A stretch of DNA of 53,925 nucleotides. It comes from Candidatus Poribacteria bacterium. Lineage in GTDB: Bacteria > Poribacteria > WGA-4E > WGA-3G. The notes below the pieces were generated by a model. The model saw only the letters and a list, made by a program, of their open reading frames with translations. It was not told the origin of the DNA and ran no database searches. Within the stretch, counting starts at the first letter, position 1, and each line of letters begins with the position of its first letter. Below are positions 1 to 7,817 of the stretch, piece after piece. The DNA is taken from positions 1 through 53,925 of the forward strand of contig JAJEET010000154.1 in assembly GCA_022820835.1 (NCBI GenBank). Reading direction: 5' to 3'. The position numbers were made by a program, and so were the translations under genes.

Positions 1-780
1 TTCCTGTGTTTGTGGAATCCGACTTTCCGCCACAAATGCTTCTAAGTGTGTGTTGACAACACGGTAAGTGACACCGGAAACGGTGGCATCTATGGCAATG
101 TATCCTCTTTGTATTTCAAGCCCAAGCATTTCAATCGTAAGGGCATGGGTGTAATTCATGCTCATAGGGCGTGATACCATGACATCGCTGCGAGACAATA
201 TCACATCATAATCCGTTAAACGCACATCAACAACACCGGTATCGGTAAACATAGGCATTTCAACATCCAGATTTTCAACTTTTCCAGCGATCTCATAACT
301 TAAGCCTTCTGCCTGAAGCGCGTCCATCAAAATTTGAAGATAATCTAAGACGACCTCTTCAGCTGGAACAGTTCCACCCGTGATCCGATCGCCCGGGCTT
401 TGCCGACGAATGAGCGAAATCTCTTGTAAGCCGATAAGATGCGGTCGAGATGCCTTTATAGATTTGGCAATTGCCACAGCGCGTCCCGGAAAATCGGATG
501 CAACAACGTTATTGTACATATTAGCAACCTCTTGCGGGACCTGTAAGAGATTCTCTACACCCAAAAGTGGTTCTGCACTGCTCCCAACGTACACGTTGTA
601 AGTCATCACAGTAAGCGGTTCCGTTTCAACGACGGCACTGTCATCCGGTAGCATCGGGTCCGATATTCTTTCGCAACTCGAAAGGCTCAATAAAATTCCA
701 AACAACAGCAGCATAATTTTGATGGAACTGACAAATTTTGAAAACTTGCTATAAAAATTCATTTTTTTTCCCATATTCAT
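1..780 (-). CDS. Endonuclease/exonuclease/phosphatase-family lipoprotein, C-terminus outside window
   Basis: The frame is open from ATG 780 to the window edge, giving the first 260 residues; the stop lies before base 1. The N-terminus has a positively charged stretch, a hydrophobic helix and a lipobox-like SLSSC, so it is probably a membrane-anchored lipoprotein. Then come motifs typical of the EEP (DNase I-like) fold: MTYNVYVG, GLQEIS and VNTHLEAF, which supply the Asn, Glu and His of the metal site. The substrate cannot be told; the family includes nucleases, phosphodiesterases and sphingomyelinases. GAGG lies 8 nt before ATG 780; ATG 774 is an equally reasonable start. A promoter candidate lies at 886-914. 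Confidence 0.8.
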   Translation of the reverse strand, partial: MNMGKKMNFYSKFSKFVSSIKIMLLLFGILLSLSSCERISDPMLPDDSAVVETEPLTVMTYNVYVGSSAEPLLGVENLLQVPQEVANMYNNVVASDFPGRAVAIAKSIKASRPHLIGLQEISLIRRQSPGDRITGGTVPAEEVVLDYLQILMDALQAEGLSYEIAGKVENLDVEMPMFTDTGVVDVRLTDYDVILSRSDVMVSRPMSMNYTHALTIEMLGLEIQRGYIAIDATVSGVTYRVVNTHLEAFVAESRIPQTQE

Positions 781-885
781 CTCCAATACCTCAGTTTTTA
801 AATTGAGGGAACTTTGCTAAGTGGTGATCTTCTGATCACAACCAATATTGACTTTCTATCGCACATGAAAAACTGTACTAAAAAG

Positions 886-914
886 AGAATATCATAAACT
901 CGCCTACATGTCAA
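886..914 (-). promoter_or_regulatory. Sigma70-like promoter for the EEP lipoprotein gene
   Basis: Reading the minus strand, TTGACA (914-909) is followed after 17 nt by TATTCT (891-886). It sits about 105 nt upstream of the ATG at 780. Seen by eye only. Confidence 0.5.
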
Positions 915-939
915 ACCGAAATTATTCAACGACTTTCGC

Positions 940-968
940 TTGACATTTGTCTACCTTTCTACTATACT
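940..968 (+). promoter_or_regulatory. Strong sigma70-like promoter
   Basis: TTGACA at 940-945, a 17-nt spacer and TATACT at 963-968 make a near-consensus promoter. Transcription would begin near 975, so a TTG at 940 cannot be the translation start of the downstream lipoprotein; GTG 1009 is preferred. It may drive the whole cassette to about 5.6 kb. Confidence 0.75.
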
Positions 969-1008
969 TAAGGCAGTTTCTAAAAGACGCATGGAGGTAT
1001 GTATTGTA

Positions 1009-1449
1009 GTGAAATTCTACTATCAATTCTGTTTTCGTTACTGGAAGTTGGCGTTTTCAGGTGTCCTGATGACAGCAGTCCTGCTTATCGGATGCGGTCA
1101 AAAGACAAGCACACTGGAAACCCCTCAAATGACATCGCTCACTGGGACAATTGTTGAAATTGACGATCACGGTAATGCTGTGACCGATCTGGAAATCGCG
1201 CCGTTTACCGAGCGCGGTTGGAAACTTGGTGACACACTCGAAGCAACGTTTGAGACCGGACAGAAGACCCAGATAAAATTCGTTGAAAACTATGGCGATG
1301 TTCCCGTCGGGGACTACTTGGGACGGTTTTCGACCTCTACCAAGCAGTTCAAGATTGCGATTAACATGGGCAACATCGCTGAAGCCTTGAAGTTGAAAAA
1401 CCAAAGCAAAGTGGTGCTTCGGAAAGTGGAACCGAGCGCGACAAATTGA
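1009..1449 (+). CDS. Small lipoprotein resembling the C-terminal domain of SAM hydroxide adenosyltransferase
   Basis: About 146 residues. The start is GTG 1009, with GGAGG at 993-997 and downstream of the promoter at 940-968. A hydrophobic helix ends in a lipobox (LLIGC), so the protein is probably lipidated. The mature part reads GTIVEIDDHGN, then a DVPVGDYLG segment, then INMGNIAEALKL. This spacing resembles the C-terminal beta-barrel domain of the DUF62/SAM hydroxide adenosyltransferase family (ID-FGN, then GN-A-LGL). In that family the domain normally follows a catalytic N-terminal domain, which is absent here. Function is unknown. The stop codon touches the next gene. Family assignment is by motif only. 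Confidence 0.6.
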   Translation: MKFYYQFCFRYWKLAFSGVLMTAVLLIGCGQKTSTLETPQMTSLTGTIVEIDDHGNAVTDLEIAPFTERGWKLGDTLEATFETGQKTQIKFVENYGDVPVGDYLGRFSTSTKQFKIAINMGNIAEALKLKNQSKVVLRKVEPSATN

Positions 1450-1461
1450 GTGGAACTGAAA

Positions 1462-3036
1462 ATGTTGTTGACACTTAAACAGGCAAGCCAATGGGCTTCA
1501 GAACACCTAAATAAAAACGTTACACCCGCAAATATCACCTATTTAATCCAATACGGTCGGATCGAATCTGTCGTTGATAATGGGTTCACGATGGTCCATA
1601 AGCAAAGTCTTGAGGCTTACTACAGTTTGGATCGTCGAGAGAGACGATGGAAAGACGAACTCGGCAACGATCTGAATTGGACGTTGTCCTTTGAAAAATT
1701 CAAAGAGGCAGAGACAACAAAACACGTCCACAGGCTGCATCCATACAAAGGCAAATTTATCCCCCAATTGGTTGAATATTTTTTAGATTCGCATACCGAT
1801 AATTTTAAAAAGGATGTCCATTTTAAATCAGGCGATATTGTGCTTGATCCCTTTTGCGGGAGCGGCACGACCTTAGTCCAAGCGAGCGAACTCGGTATGC
1901 ACGCGATTGGTATTGACGTTTCAGCGTTCAACGCTTTTATTGCTAATGCTAAGGTAGCGACATACAATTTGGTGCATCTGTATGAAGAAAGCCGGAAAAT
2001 CACGGACGCTCTCAAGAATTTTGTCGCCACCTCTGGAATACTCGAATTTGACGCGAAACTCGCAGCCAAACTTACCGAATTCAATAATCAATATTTTCCA
2101 GTCTCTTTCAAACGTCAAGTCCGGGTGGGTGAAATCGACCAGAAGCAGTATGGAGCAGAGAAGGAGGCCGCTTTTCTAAAAACGTATCGTGAACTTGTCG
2201 CGGAGCACCAAATTGATCTACAAATGCCCGCTGATTCCGCTCGTTTCATGAAGCGGTGGTATCTTCCAGGGATCAGAGCCGAGATTGATTTCGTCCATAA
2301 CTTAATTCAAGGAGTTGGGGACCCTTCAACACGAAATGCCCTGATGTTAATATTAAGTCGGACAATCCGTTCATGTAGAGCCACAACGCACGCAGATTTA
2401 GGCACATTGCGGAAACCTGTAACGACAACCTATTATTGCCGAAAGCACGGAAAAGTTTGCAAACCGCTCTTTTCAATCCTCGGTTGGTGGGACCGATACT
2501 GTAAGGATAGTGTGCAACGATGGGGTGAATTCGGCAAGTTGAAAACAGATACTTTTCAACACTGTTTAACCGGTGATTCGCGAACAATTAACATTTTCAC
2601 GATGCTAAAACACGCAAGTCCTCATCTTGCAGAATTAGTCCAAAAGCAACGGATTAAGGGGATTTTCACAAGTCCTCCGTATGTTGGACTCATTAACTAC
2701 CATGAGCAGCACGCCTACGCTTACGATCTCTTCGGTTTCAAAAGATTAGATGAACTGGAGATTGGTCCGCTCTTTAGAGGAAAGGGACGCGAAGCGAGGG
2801 AATCTTACATTCACGGCGTAGCAGAAGTTTTCAAAAATTGTAAGCGATTTTTGGCTGATGATTATGATGTTTTCATTGTCGCAAACGATAAATTTAATAT
2901 GTATCCGACTATCGCTGAAATGGCAGGAATGCAGATTGTTAATCAACACAAGCGACCAGTCTTAAATCGAACCGAAAAGAATCGGGGATCAGCGTATTCC
3001 GAAACGATATTCCACTTAAAAGAAAAAAGGAATTGA
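1462..3036 (+). CDS. Type II DNA methyltransferase, N4-cytosine/N6-adenine class, with N-terminal HTH
   Basis: About 524 residues. Residues 1-55 look like a MerR/excisionase-type helix-turn-helix. SAM-binding motif I (DPFCGSGTT) lies near residues 129-137 and catalytic motif IV (TSPPY) near 403-407, with a long central region between them that includes conserved RSCRATTH and CxxHxxxC-like residues. An SPPY motif is more typical of N4-cytosine than of N6-adenine methylases. It is followed 4 nt later by a TdeIII-like restriction endonuclease, so its role is protecting host DNA within a restriction-modification pair. ATG 1462 is chosen; GTG 1450, abutting the preceding stop, is the alternative. 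Identification as a methylase is firm; base specificity is inferred. Confidence 0.88.
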   Translation: MLLTLKQASQWASEHLNKNVTPANITYLIQYGRIESVVDNGFTMVHKQSLEAYYSLDRRERRWKDELGNDLNWTLSFEKFKEAETTKHVHRLHPYKGKFIPQLVEYFLDSHTDNFKKDVHFKSGDIVLDPFCGSGTTLVQASELGMHAIGIDVSAFNAFIANAKVATYNLVHLYEESRKITDALKNFVATSGILEFDAKLAAKLTEFNNQYFPVSFKRQVRVGEIDQKQYGAEKEAAFLKTYRELVAEHQIDLQMPADSARFMKRWYLPGIRAEIDFVHNLIQGVGDPSTRNALMLILSRTIRSCRATTHADLGTLRKPVTTTYYCRKHGKVCKPLFSILGWWDRYCKDSVQRWGEFGKLKTDTFQHCLTGDSRTINIFTMLKHASPHLAELVQKQRIKGIFTSPPYVGLINYHEQHAYAYDLFGFKRLDELEIGPLFRGKGREARESYIHGVAEVFKNCKRFLADDYDVFIVANDKFNMYPTIAEMAGMQIVNQHKRPVLNRTEKNRGSAYSETIFHLKEKRN

Positions 3037-3040
3037 ACGG

Positions 3041-3820
3041 ATGCAATCGCAACGACAAGTAATGATTAAAGAAAAAATCAAGGAATGTATGCGAGAAAAG
3101 TTTCGGTCCTATAAACGTGAAACGGACAATATGCCTTTTCACTATCGTTTGCTCGGTAAAGATAGGATGGCTTTATTTTCTTTCATTCACTCTGTGAATA
3201 CAACGTTTGGGACTTCAATTTATGAACCTGTGGCTATTGCGTTAGCGCGGGACAGGTTTAAGGTTGCTAAAACTCAAGCCACACCCTTTAACCAAATAAG
3301 TACCGATGCCTATCACCGAATTCAGATTATTATTGATAGGTTAAGGGACCCAGATAACAACTCGAACAAACCTCTGGAAATCCAAGAAATTAGGGAAGTT
3401 TGTCAAATTGGTGATTTAAACGAAGTAAATCTTACACAGGTGGATATCTGGTTGGAAAACCATGAGAATGAATTGTTTTTGATTGACTTGAAAACCGCAA
3501 AGCCTAATAAAGGTGACTTTCAGAAATTTAAACGAACCCTTTTGGAGTGGACTGCCTCTGAGTTGGCCCGAAAGCCAAAGGCGTTTGTGAACACAATAAT
3601 CGGCATTCCTTACAATCCCTATGAACCAAAACCTTACAAAAGATGGACACAGAAAGGGATGTTAGATCCGAATCATGAAATTATGATTGGAAAAGAACTC
3701 TGGGATTTTATCGGTGGCGAAGGTAGTTATGCAGATCTGTTGGATGCTTTTGAGCAGGCTGGTATCGAGTTACGACCAGAGATTGATAGTTACTTCGAGA
3801 AATTTAGATATGAAAGTTGA
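3041..3820 (+). CDS. TdeIII-family type II restriction endonuclease
   Basis: 259 residues, ATG 3041, beginning 4 nt after the methylase stop. Residues 131-155 carry a PD-(D/E)XK-type core: VDIW (D135), then LIDLKTAKPN (D149, K151), fitting metal-dependent cleavage of double-stranded DNA. The overall sequence resembles the TdeIII/MjaII restriction family, whose known members cut GGNCC. That specificity is family knowledge, not shown here. Its partner is the methylase immediately upstream. Base composition is slightly AT-richer than the pyrimidine genes downstream, which would fit horizontal transfer of the cassette, but I have not measured it. Confidence 0.8.
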   Translation: MQSQRQVMIKEKIKECMREKFRSYKRETDNMPFHYRLLGKDRMALFSFIHSVNTTFGTSIYEPVAIALARDRFKVAKTQATPFNQISTDAYHRIQIIIDRLRDPDNNSNKPLEIQEIREVCQIGDLNEVNLTQVDIWLENHENELFLIDLKTAKPNKGDFQKFKRTLLEWTASELARKPKAFVNTIIGIPYNPYEPKPYKRWTQKGMLDPNHEIMIGKELWDFIGGEGSYADLLDAFEQAGIELRPEIDSYFEKFRYES

Positions 3821-4853
3821 CAATACTTTTGATAAAACGGAATTACTCGAACAGCTCAGCACTGCCTACGGTTTACCTTTACAATCCGTAACCTTTTTCC
3901 CCGAAGGTGAAGACAGCTACGGTTACATCGCTTTGTCAGAAAATGGCGAGAAGTATTTTGCAAAAGCCTCAACTGCTGTCCCAAACAGCCGTTTGCAGGT
4001 CGCATCACTTTTACGGCACCAGTGCGATATATCAGGTGTTGTCGCGCCTCTGGAAACACAGGAAGGGAAACTCAGCGTTCCGTGGCAGAATTTCCGTGTC
4101 GCGCTGTTTCCGTTCATTGAAGGCAAGAGTCGTTGGGATTTATGGAAAGCCGGGAAAGATTTCACCGATGCTGAACTATCGCAAGCAGCAGCATTACTTG
4201 CAACGATCCACGAATGCACAGATACAATCGCATCTGATAAACTCACAGTTGCAAAGTATGACTTACCTGAGCGGCATGAACTGCACACAGTGCTTGAAGC
4301 ACCAGAACAGATATTACCTCGGAACCGATACCAGAAGCAGCTTCTTGAAGCAATCGCGCAACACAGATCAGAGGTGCTACAGACGGTTGAGAGATACGAC
4401 AGTCTCGGACAGTCAGCAACAGCATTACAAACGCCTTTTGTCATTACACACGGAGACCCAACACCGGGGAATCTCATCCTGGATATCGAAAACCGACTTC
4501 ATATTATCGATTGGGACGGTATCTGCTTGGGACCACCTGAAAAAGACCTGGTCTCTTTCACAGGCGAACGGTTTGAGGTCGTTTTGGAAAGTTACCTTGC
4601 GGAAAGGCAAAATCCGGTTACGCTACATACCGACATTTTCGGTTTCTATATCTACGAATGGACAATCAATGAAATCCGAGATTACGGCACCAAAATCCTT
4701 TTTAAGAACAAAGACGCGCAGCAGAACGAATACGATTGGGAAAGCCTGCAAGACTATCTTCCACCGGATCAAGAATCGATGGAAGATGGGATTGCGGCTG
4801 TTCAAAACACACTCGGTAGGCATAATCGCCTACCGAAAGACAGTGGAGGTTAG
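3810..4853 (+). CDS. Aminoglycoside phosphotransferase (APH)/choline-kinase-family protein
   Basis: 347 residues. The frame is open from further upstream, but ATG 3810, overlapping the nuclease stop by 11 nt, gives a normal kinase N-terminus. Visible kinase parts: the ATP-site lysine in YFAKAS (K52), the Brenner-type catalytic loop HGDPTPGN (H214, D216, N221) and the metal-binding IIDWD (D234). This is a full-length APH fold; the substrate (antibiotic, sugar, amino acid or other small molecule) cannot be told. Overlap with the restriction gene implies translational coupling, but APH is not a usual restriction-modification component. An 8-bp hairpin lies in its last codons (4814-4835). Confidence 0.8.
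   Translation: MKVDNTFDKTELLEQLSTAYGLPLQSVTFFPEGEDSYGYIALSENGEKYFAKASTAVPNSRLQVASLLRHQCDISGVVAPLETQEGKLSVPWQNFRVALFPFIEGKSRWDLWKAGKDFTDAELSQAAALLATIHECTDTIASDKLTVAKYDLPERHELHTVLEAPEQILPRNRYQKQLLEAIAQHRSEVLQTVERYDSLGQSATALQTPFVITHGDPTPGNLILDIENRLHIIDWDGICLGPPEKDLVSFTGERFEVVLESYLAERQNPVTLHTDIFGFYIYEWTINEIRDYGTKILFKNKDAQQNEYDWESLQDYLPPDQESMEDGIAAVQNTLGRHNRLPKDSGG
4814..4835 (+). repeat. Perfect 8-bp inverted repeat in the 3' end of the APH gene
   Basis: CGGTAGGC at 4814-4821 and GCCTACCG at 4828-4835 are separated by ATAATC. It lies inside the coding sequence just before the stop codon and the next ribosome-binding site. It could affect mRNA stability or coupling, or be a repeat remnant. Confidence 0.6.
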
Positions 4854-4856
4854 ATG

Positions 4857-5585
4857 ATGTCTCAAATCAAATCCGTATTACTCTGGGAAAACCAACGGCG
4901 TTATTTCCGTGAGGCGATTGATGCTGGTACGCTCAAAGGCGCAATTATCCCCACAGGTAGCACCGAGCAACACAACGAGCACTTGGCGATGTATCATGAC
5001 ACACAGAGTGCGGTGTATGTCTCCAAATTAGCGGCTGAAAAATTGTTCCCACAGGTGATCGTCACAACGCCTTTAGCCATCGGTGTCTCGGAGCATTGGA
5101 TGGACCATAAAGGGACGCTCACACTCCGTGCCGAAGTTTTCGGCGAGGTGCTTTATGATGTCGCCGATAGCATGCGCCGCCACGGGATTAACAACATCTT
5201 AATTGTCAACGGTCATGCCGGGAACGCGGGTCCCGTAAATCAACGCTTGGACGGCTACCGAGAGAAACTCGGCATCAATATTGCGTTTCACTCGTATTGG
5301 GAGGCGTACAGCAATGAGTTAGTGCAGGAACAGATGGAATCGGGTATCTGTCCGGGACACGCGGCGGAATTTGAAACGGCGTTCGCGCTCGCCGCCTTTG
5401 CGGAGAATGTTGATTGGAACGGCGTGGATTACGACAGTGCGAAACTCACGATCTCCAATGAAGGTCAGGCGAAATCCGATCGCGAATACCATCATCAGGC
5501 AAAACTTGCCACAGCAGAGAAAGGGCAAGTCATGATTGATGTCGCTGTAGATTGGGTCGCGGAAAAGATGCAGGCAATGCTTTAA
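4857..5585 (+). CDS. Creatininase-family amidohydrolase
   Basis: About 242 residues. It shows the metal-site motifs of the creatininase/mycofactocin-MftE family: GSTEQHNEHL (Glu, His), then a downstream Asp in MYHDT, VSEHWMDHKGT, the VNGHAGN loop and the C-terminal GHAAEFETA with a metal-binding Glu. Such enzymes hydrolyse small cyclic or linear amides such as creatinine or N-formyl compounds; the substrate is not determined. GGAGG at 4845-4849 lies 7 nt before ATG 4857, better spaced than ATG 4854. It follows the APH gene by 3 nt and may be co-transcribed. A strong hairpin at 5600-5628 follows. Confidence 0.88.
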   Translation: MSQIKSVLLWENQRRYFREAIDAGTLKGAIIPTGSTEQHNEHLAMYHDTQSAVYVSKLAAEKLFPQVIVTTPLAIGVSEHWMDHKGTLTLRAEVFGEVLYDVADSMRRHGINNILIVNGHAGNAGPVNQRLDGYREKLGINIAFHSYWEAYSNELVQEQMESGICPGHAAEFETAFALAAFAENVDWNGVDYDSAKLTISNEGQAKSDREYHHQAKLATAEKGQVMIDVAVDWVAEKMQAML

Positions 5586-5599
5586 TAGTTATCAGACAC

Positions 5600-5628
5600 C
5601 GTAGGGGCGAGGTCCCCTCGTCCCTACG
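5600..5628. repeat. 13-bp palindromic hairpin between convergent genes
   Basis: The arms at 5600-5612 and 5616-5628 pair over 13 bp with one G-U and a 3-nt loop. It is GC-rich with no strong T-run, and lies between a plus-strand and a minus-strand gene, so it could end transcription from both. Similar GGGACG-type palindromes recur at 24168, 25084 and 26174. Confidence 0.7.
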
Positions 5629-5643
5629 ATACCCGATGAGCCT

Positions 5644-6432
5644 CTAATGTCCTTCCAATGCCTTCCGTAATCCGTCACCTTCCTGCCGCCACCAGCTGTA
5701 GAGGATGGAAATATCGGTACCGATACAGAAGTGCCGTACCCCGATATCCAGATAGCGTTTCGCGTCGTCGGCACTTCCGATTTCAGCGCGCGGCGGCACC
5801 CCCATTTTTACGGCGGTCTTGAACACCTTGTCGTGTGCCTCTCGGATTTCAGGAGCACCACGCTGACCGACCCTCCCGATACTCATGGAATAGTCCGAAC
5901 CTCCCCACTGGATCATGTCAACACCTTCAACAGACAGCACCTCTTCGAGGTTCTCAACGGTGCCTTTCTTCTCAATCATAATAACGTTGACGACATCACG
6001 GAGTGCCTGCACGTATTCTGGACCGCCACCGTACCCCATATAGGAGAATCGTCGGGTAGCGACACCGTAGCTGCCACCGTCTTCTGGCGTGTCTGCCCGC
6101 GTTATCTTCACGCATTCTTTCACATCTTCAACGTTTTGGCAGTCCGCATAAAGCACACTCTGGAAACCTGACCCTATTGCGCGTTGTGCGATGAAACCTC
6201 GCGGCTCTTGGTCTACCTTAATCATCGTAGAGATGTTGTGCAGTTCAGCCGCTCGGCAGAGATTGTCCAGGTCGTGCAGATCAAACGGACCGTATTCCCC
6301 CACGAATTCGACGTAGTCATACAGACCTGTGTGACCAATCGCCTCAACGATGGAAGGCCAAGTGGTATGGATATGTGTACCAACTGTCGGTTTGTCAGCG
6401 TTGAGTAGTTCTCTAAACGTGTTTTTTCTCAT
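5644..6432 (-). CDS. HpcH/HpaI-family aldolase
   Basis: 262 residues, full length for the class II HpcH/HpaI aldolase/citrate-lyase TIM barrel. Motifs include VGTHIHTTWP near the start, DYVEFVGEYGPFD, the metal-binding MIEKKG region and QWGGSDYSMS. Relatives cleave 4-hydroxy-2-oxo acids to pyruvate plus an aldehyde, usually with a divalent metal, in aromatic or sugar-acid breakdown. The exact substrate is unknown. GAGGAG lies 7 nt before ATG 6432. It converges on the creatininase gene across the hairpin at 5600-5628. Confidence 0.87.
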   Translation of the reverse strand: MRKNTFRELLNADKPTVGTHIHTTWPSIVEAIGHTGLYDYVEFVGEYGPFDLHDLDNLCRAAELHNISTMIKVDQEPRGFIAQRAIGSGFQSVLYADCQNVEDVKECVKITRADTPEDGGSYGVATRRFSYMGYGGGPEYVQALRDVVNVIMIEKKGTVENLEEVLSVEGVDMIQWGGSDYSMSIGRVGQRGAPEIREAHDKVFKTAVKMGVPPRAEIGSADDAKRYLDIGVRHFCIGTDISILYSWWRQEGDGLRKALEGH

Positions 6433-6546
6433 AAATTGCTCCTCTGTTTTTAAGTATAGGACATGGCATTCAAGTCTACATTAACATTACCAGAGATTTA
6501 CACTTTTTTCAACAACTTTTGGATTCCAACGGATGTCCAAAAACGC

Positions 6547-6575
6547 TTGTCTTATAGCTGCTGTTCTGTTAAACT
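6547..6575 (+). promoter_or_regulatory. Candidate promoter for the 6643 gene
   Basis: TTGTCT at 6547-6552, a 17-nt spacer and TAAACT at 6570-6575. It lies in the 210-nt divergent intergenic region, in which I see no other gene. Confidence 0.4.
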
Positions 6576-6642
6576 TGTAGTATCCGATTCAGACTGATTA
6601 ATTTTCCAAACGCTCTTTATCAAAATACAGATAGGGGTTCTC

Positions 6643-7425
6643 ATGAATAGTTTGATGAAATTGCCAACAAATTTTAATGATTACCTGACGATTGAAAACG
6701 CCGATCTCCGTTTCAAGGAGGCGACTGAAGTTGCGGAACGTGTCATCACTGCTGGCGTAGAAATCTACCCGAATATGGATCACGCCGCAATCTTCTGTGA
6801 CCCACCACACCTCGTCGCAGACGGTTTGAAACAACTCGGTTACGTCAACGGATGGGATGCGCGATGCTATCCATCACCTGTTGACGGTTGCGACTATATC
6901 AATGTCTCCGCGCAACTGCCAGCGGACAGCACAGCGTCCCGTGATGGCTGGTTCGACTACGTTGCGGTTGTACATCCGGTTGATAAATTGGCACTGCAGC
7001 ACATGCTCGGACAGGGATACGGCAATCCGTTTATCCATCACCTGACGTGGGGACTTGTGCCACCAGAACGCACCACCACCGATGATTTTGAATACGCCAG
7101 TCATGTTGTGCCATTTATGGTAGAGAGACGGGAAGTTATCGGTAACGCAATCGGTGATGCTCCGGGCACCCTAATTATCGCTTTACCGGAGAACGTCTTT
7201 ACACATCCGAAATTTGCGGAATCTCTGCCGATATGGCTCGGTAACCTTGACGAAGACGAGTATCAGGTTGAATCGATGCAGGGCGGTGGTTTCCTGATCC
7301 AGTTTTTTGTGCTAACAGGTGGCAGGATCGAGGTCGCCTTACGTGTAGACACAACGCAGACGTTTAACCCGAAAAGCGTTCATAAAATCTCCGAAGATGA
7401 AATCAGTGCCATTCAGGATGAATAG
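6643..7425 (+). CDS. Hypothetical protein, about 260 residues
   Basis: I do not recognise this family. The protein has no signal peptide and no membrane segment, so it is probably cytoplasmic. Notable stretches are NMDHAAIF near residue 45, DYINVSAQLP, VAVVHPVDK and FIHHLTWGL near residue 130. The spaced His residues and alternating hydrophobic pattern remind me of vicinal-oxygen-chelate proteins, but this is only an impression. It stands alone between the divergent aldolase gene and the DUF433 gene. The start is ATG 6643, with a weak AGGGG upstream. Confidence 0.7.
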   Translation: MNSLMKLPTNFNDYLTIENADLRFKEATEVAERVITAGVEIYPNMDHAAIFCDPPHLVADGLKQLGYVNGWDARCYPSPVDGCDYINVSAQLPADSTASRDGWFDYVAVVHPVDKLALQHMLGQGYGNPFIHHLTWGLVPPERTTTDDFEYASHVVPFMVERREVIGNAIGDAPGTLIIALPENVFTHPKFAESLPIWLGNLDEDEYQVESMQGGGFLIQFFVLTGGRIEVALRVDTTQTFNPKSVHKISEDEISAIQDE

Positions 7426-7443
7426 ACAGATTGTCCTTCTTTA

Positions 7444-7473
7444 TTGCGAATTCTGATGTTAATTGGGTATAAT
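7444..7473 (+). promoter_or_regulatory. Candidate promoter for the DUF433 gene
   Basis: TTGCGA at 7444-7449, an 18-nt spacer and a perfect TATAAT at 7468-7473, about 55 nt before the DUF433 start. Confidence 0.5.
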
Positions 7474-7529
7474 ATCTATGAAAATAAGGTTAGCGTTTTT
7501 TACATATTTCGTTGAAAGGAGAAAGTAAA

Positions 7530-7739
7530 ATGGATACAAAATGGATACAATCGAATCCAGCTATCATGATGGGAAAACCTGTTATCACCGGTACCCGTAT
7601 CCCAGTTGAGTTGATTTTGGAGAAGTTCGCGGCAGGCGAAACGATTGAGCAATTGCTTGAAGCATATCCGCGCTTAACTGAGGAAGGTATCCGTGCAGCT
7701 TTTCGTTTTGCGGCACAAGCCCTTCGCGCGAAGTTATAA
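7530..7739 (+). CDS. DUF433 domain protein (antitoxin-like)
   Basis: 69 residues covering the complete DUF433 domain: an N-terminal strand with NPAIMMGKPVITGTRIPV, then LEKFAAGETIEQLLEAYP and a C-terminal helical EEGIRAAFRFAAQAL. DUF433 proteins fold as a small winged-helix/VapB-like unit and often act as antitoxins or DNA binders beside a PIN-like DUF5615 toxin. No such toxin follows here; the next gene is an HNH-like protein 78 nt away. AAAGGAG lies 7 nt before ATG 7530, so the upstream in-frame TTG at 7512 is rejected. Confidence 0.88.
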   Translation: MDTKWIQSNPAIMMGKPVITGTRIPVELILEKFAAGETIEQLLEAYPRLTEEGIRAAFRFAAQALRAKL

Positions 7740-7817
7740 GTCTAACTTCTCGGACTGATCTGCTGCGAAATACTTTGTTGGCAAAATGGAAATACAAACA
7801 CTACAACGGAGAATAAA

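Noticed and set aside
940..1008. An upstream TTG start extending the lipoprotein to 169 residues
   Set aside because: The TTG is the -35 box of the promoter at 940-968; GTG 1009 has GGAGG at good spacing and gives a normal signal peptide.
1057..1491. A 144-residue minus-strand reading frame
   Set aside because: It is antisense to the lipoprotein gene, has no start signal or recognisable domain, and the plus strand is clearly coding.
3907..4857. A 316-residue plus-strand frame in the APH region
   Set aside because: Another frame of a gene with a complete kinase motif set; composition is serine/arginine-rich and without any domain.
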